Shown: positions 44,255-54,243, counted from the stretch's first letter. The stretch: 64,000 nt of DNA from Collimonas arenae (GCF_000786695.1 NZ_CP009962.1:2356001-2420000); one strand, 5' to 3'. Program-made: numbers and translations. Notes: generated by a model not told the origin, from the letters alone.

Positions 44255-45385
44255 TTACACAATGATCTGCGGCCCGACGTCCTTAATGTCCTTGGTGCCG
44301 GTCAGCGCCATGCTGACATCCAGCTCCTGCTGCATGATTTGCAGCATGCGGGTTACGCCGGCTTCGCCCATGGCGCCCAGGCTGTATAGGAATGCGCGGC
44401 CGATCATGGTGCCTTTGGCGCCCAGTGCGACAGCCTTCAATACATCCTGGCCGCTGCGGATGCCGCCGTCGAACCACACTTCAATCTGATCGCCCACCGC
44501 ATCGACAATCGCCGGCAACGCGGAAATCGAGGATACCGCACCATCCAGCTGGCGACCGCCATGATTGCTGACGACGATGGCGTCGGCGCCGGTGGTGGCG
44601 GCAATCTTGGCGTCTTCGACATCCAGGATGCCTTTCAGGATCAGTTTGCCGCCCCATTGTTCTTTGATCCAGGCGATGTCGTCCCAGCACAGGCTTGGAT
44701 CAAACTGACTGGCGGTCCACTTGCTCAACGTCATGATGCCGTCGGCGCCTGCGACATGGCCTGCCAGATTGCCGAAAGATTTACGTCCACTCAATGCGCG
44801 CAGAGCCCAGCCTGGTTTTGTCGCCAGATCGAGCAGATTGGCTAAGGTCATTTTCGGCGGTACCGACATGCCGTTTTTTAAATCTTTATGGCGTTGCCCC
44901 AGAATTTGCAGGTCCAGAGTCAGGACCAGGGCTGAGCACTTGGCTGCCTTGGCGCGCTCGATCAGCGATTTGATAAAACCACGGTCGCGCATCACATACA
45001 GCTGGAACCAGAACGGCTTGGTGGTGACGCTGGCGACGTCTTCGATGGAGCAGATGCTCATCGTTGACAAGGTAAACGGGATGCCGAATTTTTCCGCTGC
45101 GATGGCGCCCAGCATTTCGCCGTTGGCCCATTGCATGCCGGTCAGTCCGGTCGGCGCGATCGCTACCGGCATTGTTACCTCCTCGCCGATCATGGTGCTG
45201 CGAGTGGAACGCTGGTCGACATTGATGGCCACTCGTTGCCGCAATTTCAACGCCGCCAAGTCAGTGCTGTTGGCGCGGTAGGTACTTTCGGTATAGGAGC
45301 CGCTGTCGGCGTAGTCGTAGAACGCTTTCGGGACGCGTTTTTTTGCCAGCAGGCGTAAATCTTCAACGCAGGTAATAACAGGCAT
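44255..45385 (-). CDS. lldD: FMN-dependent alpha-hydroxy-acid dehydrogenase (L-lactate dehydrogenase-like)
   Basis: A 376-residue flavoenzyme of the glycolate oxidase/LldD family. Lys251 in LILKGILD, the active-site His275 and Arg278 in SNHGGRQLDG, and FMN-binding IAPTGLTGM are all present. It oxidises L-lactate or a related 2-hydroxy acid and feeds electrons to quinone or oxygen. There is no membrane helix; a peripheral membrane position is likely. The gene is convergent with the ankyrin gene and no lactate permease is nearby, so the exact substrate is open. Confidence 0.85.
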   Translation of the reverse strand: MPVITCVEDLRLLAKKRVPKAFYDYADSGSYTESTYRANSTDLAALKLRQRVAINVDQRSTRSTMIGEEVTMPVAIAPTGLTGMQWANGEMLGAIAAEKFGIPFTLSTMSICSIEDVASVTTKPFWFQLYVMRDRGFIKSLIERAKAAKCSALVLTLDLQILGQRHKDLKNGMSVPPKMTLANLLDLATKPGWALRALSGRKSFGNLAGHVAGADGIMTLSKWTASQFDPSLCWDDIAWIKEQWGGKLILKGILDVEDAKIAATTGADAIVVSNHGGRQLDGAVSSISALPAIVDAVGDQIEVWFDGGIRSGQDVLKAVALGAKGTMIGRAFLYSLGAMGEAGVTRMLQIMQQELDVSMALTGTKDIKDVGPQIIV

Positions 45386-45509
45386 AAGGCTCTCCGCAAA
45401 TCTGGTAATTATTGTGTGTGGCTATATTAGATGAAAAGCATCCCAATGCAGTGCAATTCAATTGATGCATGGCATGAAGCATTTTCAAGTGACGAGCTGC
45501 CGCAGAGTG

Positions 45510-46874
45510 CTAAGGGAGCTGTTGCAACAGCTCTTGCGCCGCCTGCCGACCGCTGCGCACTGCAGACTCCAGCGTCGCCGGATAATCGCTTGCGGTGTAG
45601 TCGCCGGCCAGCATCAGCTTGGGCAAGCCGCTGTCGTTGTCCGGGCGTGGCAAATCCGGGGTGCAGGCGAAGGTGGCGCGCTTCTCGGAAATCACTTGGC
45701 TCCATAGCGGTTGTGCCAATTGCGGTTGCTGGAAGGCGGCAGCGATTTGCGCGGCGACAGCATGGCTCAGGGCTTGATGGCCATCCAGGATTGCTGCGGA
45801 CGAGGCGCTGATCACCACCGCCAGCAAGCCGGCTTGTGCTGGATCGAGCTGGCCGCGGTCAAATACGAACTGACCCCAGGCCGGCGCGTCGGTGTCGGCG
45901 GCGTTTTCAGGGTCGTCAATCAGGGCGAAGAATGGTCGTGGCAAGCGAGTATCGCTGGCATATTGCAGGTAGCAAGTGGTAATCGGTTCGTACTCAAAGC
46001 TGCGTAATGCGGCGAGCAGGGCAGCATCGGCGCAATCTTCCAGCAGCGCCGCTGCGGCTTCAGGCGGAGTGGCGATCACGACGGCATCGAAATTCTGACT
46101 GCTTTCGTTGCATTGCAATTGCCATTGCTCACCGTCCCGGCGCAATTGGCGGACGCTACGACCAGACTCCAGGTTGCCGCCGCGTTCTTCAATGAAGGCT
46201 GCAGCCTGTTGTGGAAACAGACTGCTCAGGTCATAGCGCGGTAACAACATATCAGACGCTTTGCGGCGGGCGCCGAGACTGTCGCGCAATACCGCCAGGA
46301 ATACTTGTGCCGAGGCTTGCTCTGGCCGGGTATTGAGGGCGGCAATGCATAGCGGTCGCCACATCAGCCGGATCAGGCGTTCGGTTTGGTCGAAGCGCTC
46401 AAGCAAGGTGCTGACGCTGCAATCGTCATTGAGGTGCCAGCCCATCCAGCGTGCGGCTGAAGAAAAACGCGCCAACGCCAGCTTGTCCTCGCGTTCCAGG
46501 CCATCTGCGCGCCAGAGCGCCGCCAGCAGATGCAAAGGAGCTGGTAAGCGCGGCGTGGCGAAGGTCATGCCGCCGCTGCCGGCCGGATAGCACATTTGCA
46601 ATGGCAGGCGCAGCATGGCGCGGTCGGGATCGATGCCGACTTTGCGCATCATTTGCAGGGTTTGCTTATACGCGCCCAGCAAGATGTGCTGGCCGTTGTC
46701 GAGTATGGTTTCGCCGATGTCGACCCGACGCGCACGGCCGCCCAGCTGGCGGCTGGCTTCAAACAAGGTCACCTGATGACCGGCTTGCGTCAGTTCGACG
46801 GCGGCGCTGCAACCGGCCCAGCCGGCGCCGATGACGGCAATCTGTTGTGCGTCGGCAGCCATCTTAGTAGGCAA
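45510..46874 (-). CDS. hpnE: Hydroxysqualene dehydroxylase HpnE
   Basis: A 454-residue FAD-dependent amine-oxidase-type enzyme. The N-terminal dinucleotide fold is IGAGWAGCSAAVEL, followed by GGRARRVDIGETILDNGQHILLGAY, typical of HpnE and phytoene-desaturase relatives. The C-terminal FAD loop is LAGDYTASDYPATLESAVRSG. It reduces hydroxysqualene to squalene. It is the last of hpnC-hpnD-hpnE, all on the minus strand. Confidence 0.92.
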   Translation of the reverse strand: MPTKMAADAQQIAVIGAGWAGCSAAVELTQAGHQVTLFEASRQLGGRARRVDIGETILDNGQHILLGAYKQTLQMMRKVGIDPDRAMLRLPLQMCYPAGSGGMTFATPRLPAPLHLLAALWRADGLEREDKLALARFSSAARWMGWHLNDDCSVSTLLERFDQTERLIRLMWRPLCIAALNTRPEQASAQVFLAVLRDSLGARRKASDMLLPRYDLSSLFPQQAAAFIEERGGNLESGRSVRQLRRDGEQWQLQCNESSQNFDAVVIATPPEAAAALLEDCADAALLAALRSFEYEPITTCYLQYASDTRLPRPFFALIDDPENAADTDAPAWGQFVFDRGQLDPAQAGLLAVVISASSAAILDGHQALSHAVAAQIAAAFQQPQLAQPLWSQVISEKRATFACTPDLPRPDNDSGLPKLMLAGDYTASDYPATLESAVRSGRQAAQELLQQLP

Positions 46875-46897
46875 AAAGGATGGTCGACGGGATCAAT

Positions 46898-47731
46898 TTA
46901 GCCGCGTACATAAGTCTTCCACGCCAGCCAGAGTTTACGGATGGGCGTCAGCGATATGCGTTGATTCAATACATGAAAGCCATCGCGCTCTATCTCGTTG
47001 AGCAGGGCTCGGTAAATCGCAGCCATCATCAGGCCGGGGCGCTGGGCGCGCCGGTCTTGCTTAGGCAGCAAGGCAAAGGCTTCGTCATAGGCTTGCTGCG
47101 CACGCGCCACCTGGAAACGCATCAGATTGACGAAATTTTCACTGTAACGGGCGTTGAGGATGTCGGCGGCGGTGACGCTGAATTGCTGCAGCTCGTTGAC
47201 CGGCAGGTAAATGCGGCCCTTGCGGCTATCTTCGCCGACGTCGCGGATGATGTTAGTCAGCTGGAACGCCAAGCCAAGCTTTTCTGCGAACTCAAGGGTT
47301 TGCGGTTGGCTCACGCCAAAGATACTGGCCGAGAGGATACCGACCACGCTAGCGACATGCCAGCAATATTTTTTCAGGCCGGGATAGTCCAGATAGCGGG
47401 TCTGGTTCAGGTCCATTTCCATGCCGTCGACAATGGCTTGCAGATGCTTGCCTTCCAGGCCGTAGGTGAGCAGGTGCGGTTGCAGCGCCTGGGTTACCGG
47501 GTGGGACGGATTGCCGGCTAGCATGGCGGCGATTTCCTTGCGCCACCACATCAGCTTGCTACGCGCTACACTTTCATCGGTGCATTCGTCGACCGTATCG
47601 TCTACTTCGCGGCAAAACGCATACAGTGCTGTAATGGCGCGGCGGCGCTCGGCCGGCAGGAACAGGAAGCTGTAGTAAAAACTGGAACCGCTCTGGGCGG
47701 CTTTTTGCTGGCAGTATTCGTCTGGGGACAT
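46898..47731 (-). CDS. hpnD: Presqualene diphosphate synthase HpnD
   Basis: A 277-residue trans-isoprenyl synthase starting MSPDEYCQQKAAQSGSSFYYSFLFL at 47731; the longer frame adds 13 unlikely residues. The two aspartate-rich motifs are CREVDDTVDE and RDVGEDSRKGRIYLP. It condenses two farnesyl diphosphates to presqualene diphosphate. It lies 23 bp before hpnE and about 130 bp after hpnC. Confidence 0.92.
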   Translation of the reverse strand: MSPDEYCQQKAAQSGSSFYYSFLFLPAERRRAITALYAFCREVDDTVDECTDESVARSKLMWWRKEIAAMLAGNPSHPVTQALQPHLLTYGLEGKHLQAIVDGMEMDLNQTRYLDYPGLKKYCWHVASVVGILSASIFGVSQPQTLEFAEKLGLAFQLTNIIRDVGEDSRKGRIYLPVNELQQFSVTAADILNARYSENFVNLMRFQVARAQQAYDEAFALLPKQDRRAQRPGLMMAAIYRALLNEIERDGFHVLNQRISLTPIRKLWLAWKTYVRG

Positions 47732-47862
47732 GGATATAAAAACGGTAATAAATTCGCAAAAAATAGGCAAAACGTGTAGGGCGGACTGTGTTGCAGTCAG
47801 CCTAAGAACAACTTGCCCGAAGTATACGTAAGAAACGCTGCTTGTTTGCTGATTTTATTACT

Positions 47863-48675
47863 TTATCTCATGCGCAAGGCACGCCAGGCCAGCAGCAGCC
47901 AATCGGCTTTCCCTAGTTTCGGTCGCTGGCGGAACATGTCGTAATCGACTGCTTCCAGCATTTCCAGGATGCGCAAGCCGCCTTGTATCACCAGCCGCAA
48001 TTCCCAGCCGATCCGGCCTGGCAGTCTGAGCGCCAGATCCTGGGCGCCGGTCATCATGCTGCGTGCGCGTTGTATTTCAAATTCCATCAGGCGACGCCAG
48101 GCATGATCCACGGTGCCGCCAGCAAGCTGCGCCTGCGACACGCCAAAGCGCTGCAAATCTTCCAGCGGCAGGTAAATGCGGGTCTTGTCCCCGTCAATGG
48201 CGACGTCTTGCCAAAAATTAATCAATTGAAGCGCTGAGCAGATGGCATCGGAATCGCGCAGGTTTTGCGGGTTGGCGGCGCCATACAGATGCAACATCAG
48301 GGCGCCGACCGGATTGGCCGAGCGGCGGCAATAATCGAGCAGGTCGGAAAACTGGCTATAGCGCGTGGTAACTATGTCTTGTTTGAATGCTGATAGCAGG
48401 TCGCGAAACGGCGTCAGCGGCAACCCGTATTCGGCGATCACCTGTTGTAGCGCCTGGAATAGCTGGCTATCGGCTGCGTGACCTTGTTCTATTCTGTCTA
48501 GTGCAGCTTCATAGGCATTCAATTCGCGCAAACGCTGGTCGGCGCTGGCGTCGCCCTCGTCGGCAATGTCGTCGGCGCTACGGGCAAAGGCATAAATGGC
48601 ATTGACTGCGGGGCGCAAGCGCGCGGGCAGTAGTAGCGACGCGACCGGGAAATTTTCGTAATGATTGATGGGCAT
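47863..48675 (-). CDS. hpnC: Hydroxysqualene synthase HpnC
   Basis: A 270-residue squalene/phytoene-synthase-fold protein. It starts MPINHYENFPVASLLLPARLRP, the HpnC hallmark, with motifs FARSADDIADEGD and NFWQDVAIDGDKTRIYLP. It converts presqualene diphosphate to hydroxysqualene. It heads the hpnCDE run, which yields squalene for hopanoids. No squalene-hopene cyclase gene is in the window. Confidence 0.92.
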   Translation of the reverse strand: MPINHYENFPVASLLLPARLRPAVNAIYAFARSADDIADEGDASADQRLRELNAYEAALDRIEQGHAADSQLFQALQQVIAEYGLPLTPFRDLLSAFKQDIVTTRYSQFSDLLDYCRRSANPVGALMLHLYGAANPQNLRDSDAICSALQLINFWQDVAIDGDKTRIYLPLEDLQRFGVSQAQLAGGTVDHAWRRLMEFEIQRARSMMTGAQDLALRLPGRIGWELRLVIQGGLRILEMLEAVDYDMFRQRPKLGKADWLLLAWRALRMR

Positions 48676-48901
48676 TGGACGCTGGCAAATGTTTTGTTAA
48701 AAAGACATTTTTGTCTCTATTATGTGTGGATGCAAAAAAGCCTTGGGCAAACTTGATCGCACGCAATTATAATTACTGACTTTAGAGTTATTAATTCGCG
48801 GGCCAGCTAAATCCAGTGCAGCAGCGCCCAACGTTCACTTGATAAATATCCTGATGGCAATGCGCAAAACGACAACAGCCCAGAATAGTAAAGGAAAAAA
48901 C

Positions 48902-50074
48902 GTGTCGACTCAGATAAATCCGCGTTCATTTGAAGGCCCGCGTACGTTGGCGAGCGCATCCCGCTTCACTTCCTTATTGTTTGTTTGCACATTGTCCTTG
49001 CTGGCGGCCTGTTCCAAACCGCCGGAAAAGGTCGAGGATATCCGTCCGGTGCGCGTCATCGTGCTGAATCCAGCCAATGCCGACGTCACATCCGAGTTGC
49101 CGGGAGCGGTGCAGGCACGCTATGAATCGCAACTGGGCTTTCGCGTCGGCGGCAAGATCACTGCGCGCCAAGTAGATGTCGGTACAGTGGTCAAACGTGG
49201 CCAGGTCTTGATGCGACTGGATCCAAAAGACTTGCAGCTGGCGCAAGCGCAGGCGGCGGCGGCGCTGTCGTCGGCGGCCAGCAATCGCGATACGGCCAAG
49301 GCCGACTTCAAGCGTTACCAGGAATTGCGCGACAAGAATTTCGTCAGCCAGGCGGTGCTGGACCAGAAAGATACGGCCTTTAAGGCGGCGCAGGCAAGCT
49401 ACGACCAGGCGCAGGCGGCTCTCAGCGGACAGTTGAATCAGACCGCTTACGCCACTCTGGAATCGGACGTTGATGGTGTAGTTACTGCGATCAATGCCGA
49501 GGCTGGGCAAGTGGTGGCGGCGGGAACGCCTGTGGTCAGCGTGGCGCGCCAGGGCGCCAAGGAAGTGGTGGTCGGCGCACCGGAAAACCAGGTCGATAAG
49601 CTGCGCGCCAGCGGCGATGTGCAGGTGCGCTTATGGGCTGACCCCAAGCAGATAATCCATGGCACGGTCCGCGAAGTGTCGCCGATCGCCGATCCGGTAA
49701 CCCGTACTTACGCCATCAAGATTGCAATCCCGGATGACACTCCGAATGTCAAGCTAGGTATGACGGCTTACGCGGCGTTCACCAGCAAGACCAGCGACGA
49801 TGCGCTCAAAGTGCCGCTCACCGCACTGCTGCGGGTGCAGGACCATAGCGTGGTGTGGGTGGTTGACGGTGGCAAGGTGCGTCAGGTGCCGGTGGAAATC
49901 ACAGGCCAGCATGGCAATGAAGTATGGATCCAGGGAGCGCTGCAAGGCGGCCAGCAGATAGTCACGGCCGGCGTCAATCAATTGAAGCCGGGACAAAAGG
50001 TCACGATTCTGAATGCGCCTGAAGCTAGCCTGCCTGCGGCCAAGGTTGCCGCCGTGAGCGGAGCCGGCCAATGA
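48902..50074 (+). CDS. RND efflux periplasmic adaptor lipoprotein
   Basis: A 390-residue membrane-fusion protein. The GTG at 48902 is preferred because AAAGGA sits at good spacing and the resulting N-terminus is a lipoprotein signal with lipobox LLAAC. It has lipoyl halves (RYESQLGFRVGGKI and VVTAINAEAGQVVAAGTPV), a coiled-coil hairpin (about 105-165) and the C-terminal barrel. It pairs with the RND pump gene, which it overlaps by 4 bp. No outer-membrane channel gene is adjacent, so it must use one encoded elsewhere. Confidence 0.92.
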   Translation: MSTQINPRSFEGPRTLASASRFTSLLFVCTLSLLAACSKPPEKVEDIRPVRVIVLNPANADVTSELPGAVQARYESQLGFRVGGKITARQVDVGTVVKRGQVLMRLDPKDLQLAQAQAAAALSSAASNRDTAKADFKRYQELRDKNFVSQAVLDQKDTAFKAAQASYDQAQAALSGQLNQTAYATLESDVDGVVTAINAEAGQVVAAGTPVVSVARQGAKEVVVGAPENQVDKLRASGDVQVRLWADPKQIIHGTVREVSPIADPVTRTYAIKIAIPDDTPNVKLGMTAYAAFTSKTSDDALKVPLTALLRVQDHSVVWVVDGGKVRQVPVEITGQHGNEVWIQGALQGGQQIVTAGVNQLKPGQKVTILNAPEASLPAAKVAAVSGAGQ

Positions 50075-53000
50075 GCAACGGCAAAAAGAGCGGTTTCAAC
50101 CTGTCGCGTTGGGCGCTGGAGCATATACCGCTGACGCGTTACCTGATGGTGGTGTTGGTGATCGGCGGCATCCTGAGCTATGGCCGCCTTGGTCAGGATG
50201 AAGATCCGCCGTTTACTTTCCGCGCCATGGTGGTGTCGGCGCAATGGCCGGGTGCGACTGCTTTGCAGATGGCCGACCAGGTTACGGATAAACTAGAAAA
50301 AAAGCTGCAGGAAACTCCGCATGTGGACACGATCCGCAGTTATTCCAAGCCGGGCGAGACGCTGATTATCCTGCAGCTGCAAGAGTCCGCCACGCCCAAG
50401 GAAACCGTAGATGCCTGGTACCAGGTGCGCAAGAAGATCGGCGATATCCAGCTGACCTTGCCGCAGGGCGTGTTGGGCCCGTTCTTTAACGATGAGTTCG
50501 GCGAAACCTACGGCTCGATCTTTGCAGTTTCTGGCGACGGTTTCAGTTATGCCGATGTCAAGGATTATGCCGATTTCGTGCGCCAGCAGTTACTGACCTT
50601 GCCATCAGTTGCCAAGGTTGATCTGTTTGGGGTGCAGGACGAAAAAATCTTTATTGAATTTTCCCAGAAAAAATTCTCCCAGCTCGGCATCACGGTGCAG
50701 GACATCGTCAACCAGTTGAGTGCGCAGAATGCACTACAGTCCAACGGCCTGCTGGTCACGGCCAGCGACAATTTGCAGATCCGCGTGAGCGGGGCGTTGA
50801 CCTCGCCCAAGGATCTGGAAAATTTGCAGCTGCGCGCCAATAACACCACTTTCAGGCTGGGCGATTTTGCTGCCATCAAACGTGAATACGTCGATCCGCC
50901 ATCGCAAAAGATGCGTTATAACGGCAAGGAAGTCATCGGCCTGGGCGTCTCGATGGTAAAGGGTGGCGATATCATTGCGCTGGGTAAAGACATGGCGCGG
51001 ATGACGGCGGAGATCAAGGCCAAATTGCCGGTCGGGATCAACCTGGAGCGCGTGTCCAACCAGCCTAAAATTGTCGCTGAGTCGGTCGATGAGTTTCTCA
51101 AGACTTTGATGGAAGCGGTATTGATCGTGCTGGCGGTGAGTTTTCTGTCGCTCGGTTTTCATACCAAACCGTTCCGCATCGACGTCTGGCCGGGTCTGGT
51201 GGTGGCGCTGACGATTCCGCTGGTGCTGGCGGTGACCTTCTTGTTCATGCGCATCTTCAGCATCGATTTGCACAAGATCTCGCTGGGCGCGCTGATCATT
51301 GCGCTGGGTTTGCTGGTCGACGACGCCATCATCGCGGTCGAAATGATGGTGCGCAAGATGGAGGAGGGTTTGTCGCGGCTTGAGGCGGCGACCTTTGCCT
51401 ACACCTCCACCGCAATGCCGATGTTGACCGGCACCTTGATCACCGCCGCCGGCTTCCTGCCGATCGGGCTGGCCAAGTCGGCCGCCGGCGAATATACGTT
51501 TTCGATGTTTTCGGTAAATGCGATAGCTTTGCTGATTTCCTGGCTGGTGGCGGTGTTGTTTACGCCGTATATCGGTTATTTGCTGCTGAAGGTCAAGCCG
51601 GCTGCGGGTGCTGACGGACATCATGAATTGTTCAATACGCCGTTTTATTCGCGGGTGCGGCGCGCGGTCAACTGGTGCGTGGAATGGCGCAAGACGACTA
51701 TCGCCTTGACCTTGATGGTGTTTGCCTTGGGCGTCTTCGGCTTCAAATTTATCGAAGAACAGTTTTTCCCCGATTCCAGCCGGCCGGAGCTGATGATTGA
51801 ATTGTGGTTGCCGGAAGGATCGTCGTTTGCCGCCACCGAAGCACAGGCCAAGAAGTTCGAGGCCTTTATTCATAATGCGCCGGAACTGGAAAGCATGACC
51901 ACTTATGTCGGCAGCGGCAGTCCGCGTTTTTATCTGCCGTTAGACCAGATCCTGCCGCAGACCAATGTGGCCCAGCTGGTGTTGCTGACAAAAGACTTGG
52001 CTTCGCGCGATGCCCTGCGCCTGAAAATCACCGATGCCTTCAAACATGGTTTCCCGGAAGTGCGAGGTCGTGTGAAGCTGCTGCCGAGCGGACCGCCGGT
52101 GCCGTACGCGGTGCAATTCCGCGTCAGCGGCACCGATGCCGCCAAGGTGCGGGCGATTGCCGACCAGGTCAAGAGCGTAATGAATGCCAATCCGAATATC
52201 ACCGGTCTCAACGACAACTGGAACGAGTCGGTCAAGGTGCTCCGGGTCGATCTGGACCAGGATAAATTGCGTACGCTGGGGATAGGTTCGCAAACCGTGA
52301 TGCAAACCGTGAATACCTTGTTGACCGGCACCACTATTGGCCAGTATCGCGAGCATGACCGCCTGATCGACATCGTTGTGCGCCAGCCGCTGGACGAGCG
52401 CGCCACTATCGATGCTTTGAACCAAGCCAATATTCCGACCGCCAGCGGCAAATCGGTGCCGTTGGCGCAAGTGGCGACCGTCAAGCTGGTATGGGAGCCG
52501 GGCGTGGTGTGGCGCGAGTGGCGCAATTGGGCGATTACAGTGCAGGCCGACGTCATCGACGGCGTGCAGGGGCCGACCGTGACCGACCAGATCAACCCGC
52601 AGCTCGACAAGATCCGAGCGCAACTGCCGCCAGGTTATCTGATCGACGTCGCAGGCGCGGCGCATGATGCGGGCAAGGCGCAGGATTCGATCGCTGCCAA
52701 TGTGCCGCTGGTGATTTTCATCATATTTACCTTGCTGATGCTGCAATTGCACAGTTTCTCGCGCTCACTGCTGGTGTTTCTGACCGGGCCGCTGGGAATA
52801 GCCGGCGCCGCGGCGGCGCTGCTAATCTTGCATCGGCCATTCGGCTTCGTTGCCCAGCTCGGGGTCATCGCGCTGTTTGGCATGATCATCCGCAACTCGG
52901 TGATCCTGATCGATCAGATCGAGCATGATATTGTTAATGGCGTAGCGCCCTGGGATGCGATTGTCGAATCAGCGGTGCGTCGTTGCCGACCGATCATGCT

Positions 53001-53163
53001 GACCGCAGCTGCGGCAGTGCTGGCGATGATTCCTTTGTCGCATTCGGTGTTCTGGGGACCGATGGCGGTTGCGATCATGGGCGGCTTGATTGTCGCCACC
53101 GGCCTGACGTTGCTATTTTTGCCGGCGTTGTATGCTGCCTGGTTCAGAGTCAAAAAGCCGTAG
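50071..53163 (+). CDS. RND-family efflux pump (AcrB/HAE1-type)
   Basis: A 1030-residue inner-membrane proton antiporter of full length. It has 12 predicted helices and two large periplasmic loops. TM4 carries the proton-relay aspartates in GLLVDDAIIAVEMMVRKMEEG, and the C-terminal half carries the LFGMIIRNSVILIDQIE segment. The short periplasmic differences and lack of Cys/Met-rich motifs point to organic substrates rather than metals. It is translationally coupled to the adaptor by a 4-bp overlap. Substrates cannot be predicted. Confidence 0.93.
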   Translation: MSNGKKSGFNLSRWALEHIPLTRYLMVVLVIGGILSYGRLGQDEDPPFTFRAMVVSAQWPGATALQMADQVTDKLEKKLQETPHVDTIRSYSKPGETLIILQLQESATPKETVDAWYQVRKKIGDIQLTLPQGVLGPFFNDEFGETYGSIFAVSGDGFSYADVKDYADFVRQQLLTLPSVAKVDLFGVQDEKIFIEFSQKKFSQLGITVQDIVNQLSAQNALQSNGLLVTASDNLQIRVSGALTSPKDLENLQLRANNTTFRLGDFAAIKREYVDPPSQKMRYNGKEVIGLGVSMVKGGDIIALGKDMARMTAEIKAKLPVGINLERVSNQPKIVAESVDEFLKTLMEAVLIVLAVSFLSLGFHTKPFRIDVWPGLVVALTIPLVLAVTFLFMRIFSIDLHKISLGALIIALGLLVDDAIIAVEMMVRKMEEGLSRLEAATFAYTSTAMPMLTGTLITAAGFLPIGLAKSAAGEYTFSMFSVNAIALLISWLVAVLFTPYIGYLLLKVKPAAGADGHHELFNTPFYSRVRRAVNWCVEWRKTTIALTLMVFALGVFGFKFIEEQFFPDSSRPELMIELWLPEGSSFAATEAQAKKFEAFIHNAPELESMTTYVGSGSPRFYLPLDQILPQTNVAQLVLLTKDLASRDALRLKITDAFKHGFPEVRGRVKLLPSGPPVPYAVQFRVSGTDAAKVRAIADQVKSVMNANPNITGLNDNWNESVKVLRVDLDQDKLRTLGIGSQTVMQTVNTLLTGTTIGQYREHDRLIDIVVRQPLDERATIDALNQANIPTASGKSVPLAQVATVKLVWEPGVVWREWRNWAITVQADVIDGVQGPTVTDQINPQLDKIRAQLPPGYLIDVAGAAHDAGKAQDSIAANVPLVIFIIFTLLMLQLHSFSRSLLVFLTGPLGIAGAAAALLILHRPFGFVAQLGVIALFGMIIRNSVILIDQIEHDIVNGVAPWDAIVESAVRRCRPIMLTAAAAVLAMIPLSHSVFWGPMAVAIMGGLIVATGLTLLFLPALYAAWFRVKKP

Positions 53164-53295
53164 TTGTCGGTCTATTGTCCGGAGAACAAATTTTTGACGG
53201 GAAAGCATCCTGGCCTCTCGCCATATCGTACAGCTTGCAGTAGAATAGCGGGCTGCCCGATATTGCTGTTCCGTATTGGGTGAAATGAAGCAAAT

Positions 53296-53382
53296 GCGAC
53301 CGTGGCGAAATTGGTAGACGCAACAGGTTTAGGTCCTGTCGAGAGCAATCTTGTGGAGGTTCGAGTCCTCTCGGTCGCACCA
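53296..53382 (+). tRNA. tRNA-Leu (anticodon UAG)
   Basis: An 87-nt class II tRNA. The acceptor arms are GCGACCG and CGGTCGC, the T-arm contains GGTTCGAGTCC, a long variable arm is present, and the anticodon loop TTTAGGT gives UAG. CCA is encoded. It lies between the RND pump gene and creA, and a terminator follows 44 bp later. Confidence 0.97.
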
Positions 53383-53425
53383 GCGCTGGTACTGAATTAC
53401 CTTACCGGCTGGCTGAAGATTGAAG

Positions 53426-53448
53426 AACCCTCTATTGAGGGTTTTTTT
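53426..53448 (+). terminator. Terminator after tRNA-Leu
   Basis: AACCCTC pairs with GAGGGTT over a TATT loop, followed by T residues. It is a classical intrinsic terminator. Confidence 0.9.
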
Positions 53449-53481
53449 ACGCCTGCGTTTTTTGCTTTGAATTGAGCTAGC

Positions 53482-53503
53482 AAAAAAAGCCTGCGTTGCA
53501 GGC
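53482..53503 (-). terminator. Minus-strand terminator-like hairpin upstream of creA
   Basis: GCCTGC and GCAGGC pair over a 3-nt loop. On the minus strand the stem is followed by seven T residues (53488-53482), the order expected of a minus-strand terminator. No minus-strand gene is seen to the right that would need it; creA runs the other way. Confidence 0.55.
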
Positions 53504-53551
53504 CTCCGTATACACATACAATCAATCGGATTTTTCTTTCTCGGAGTAAAC

Positions 53552-54052
53552 ATGCTTGCAAAATCACAGTTGTTGCTGGTTTTAACTGGTTGCGCCGCAT
53601 TCATGACGCTCGCTTCGGGCGCAGCGCAAGCAGCGTCGGAGCAAGTGGGTGAGGTCAGTACCGCGTTTCGATGGGTCGGCCGCAATGACCGGGTGGTGGT
53701 TGAAGCCTATGACGATCCCAAGGTGCAGGGTGTGACCTGTTATGTTTCGCGGGCGCGCACTGGCGGCGTCAAAGGCACTGTCGGCTTGGCGGAAGACAGA
53801 GCAGAGGCGTCGATTGCCTGTCGCCAAGTGGCGACGACAGTGCAATTCACAGGTAAGTTGCCGTTGCAAGAAGATGTGTTTACTGAGCGCATGTCGGTAT
53901 TGTTCAAGCGCTTGCATATTGTGCGGCTGGTTGACCCGAAACGAAATACGCTGGTTTATCTGACGTATTCGGATAAGCTGGTGGATGGTAGTCCGCAAAA
54001 CAGCGTTACCGCCGTGCCGGTGCCGGCCAGCAACCCGATTCCGCTTAAATAA
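53552..54052 (+). CDS. creA: CreA family exported protein
   Basis: A 166-residue protein with a Sec signal peptide (to about residue 27, GAAQAA). The mature part has the CreA core: VGEVSTAFRWVGRNDRVVVEAYDDPKVQGVTCYVS, RAEASIACRQV and LVYLTYSDKLVDGSPQNSVTAVP. Two cysteines are conserved. CreA is a periplasmic protein of unknown biochemical role. TCGGAG precedes the start. It is monocistronic, between tRNA-Leu and tig. Confidence 0.92.
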   Translation: MLAKSQLLLVLTGCAAFMTLASGAAQAASEQVGEVSTAFRWVGRNDRVVVEAYDDPKVQGVTCYVSRARTGGVKGTVGLAEDRAEASIACRQVATTVQFTGKLPLQEDVFTERMSVLFKRLHIVRLVDPKRNTLVYLTYSDKLVDGSPQNSVTAVPVPASNPIPLK

Positions 54053-54243
54053 GCGGTTATATAAATGGTTTCATCGGTCCATTCGCTGCCTTATATAGCT
54101 GCGTAGCGACGCGTTTTGGCGCAACCGGCTGTTTTACGTATAGAATATCGGACTTTAGCGCGACAGGGTTGAGGTGGAAATGACAATATTTACGCCATTT
54201 ACTCTGGTCGCACCACGGAATTTTTAATTTTTGGACGATCCAC

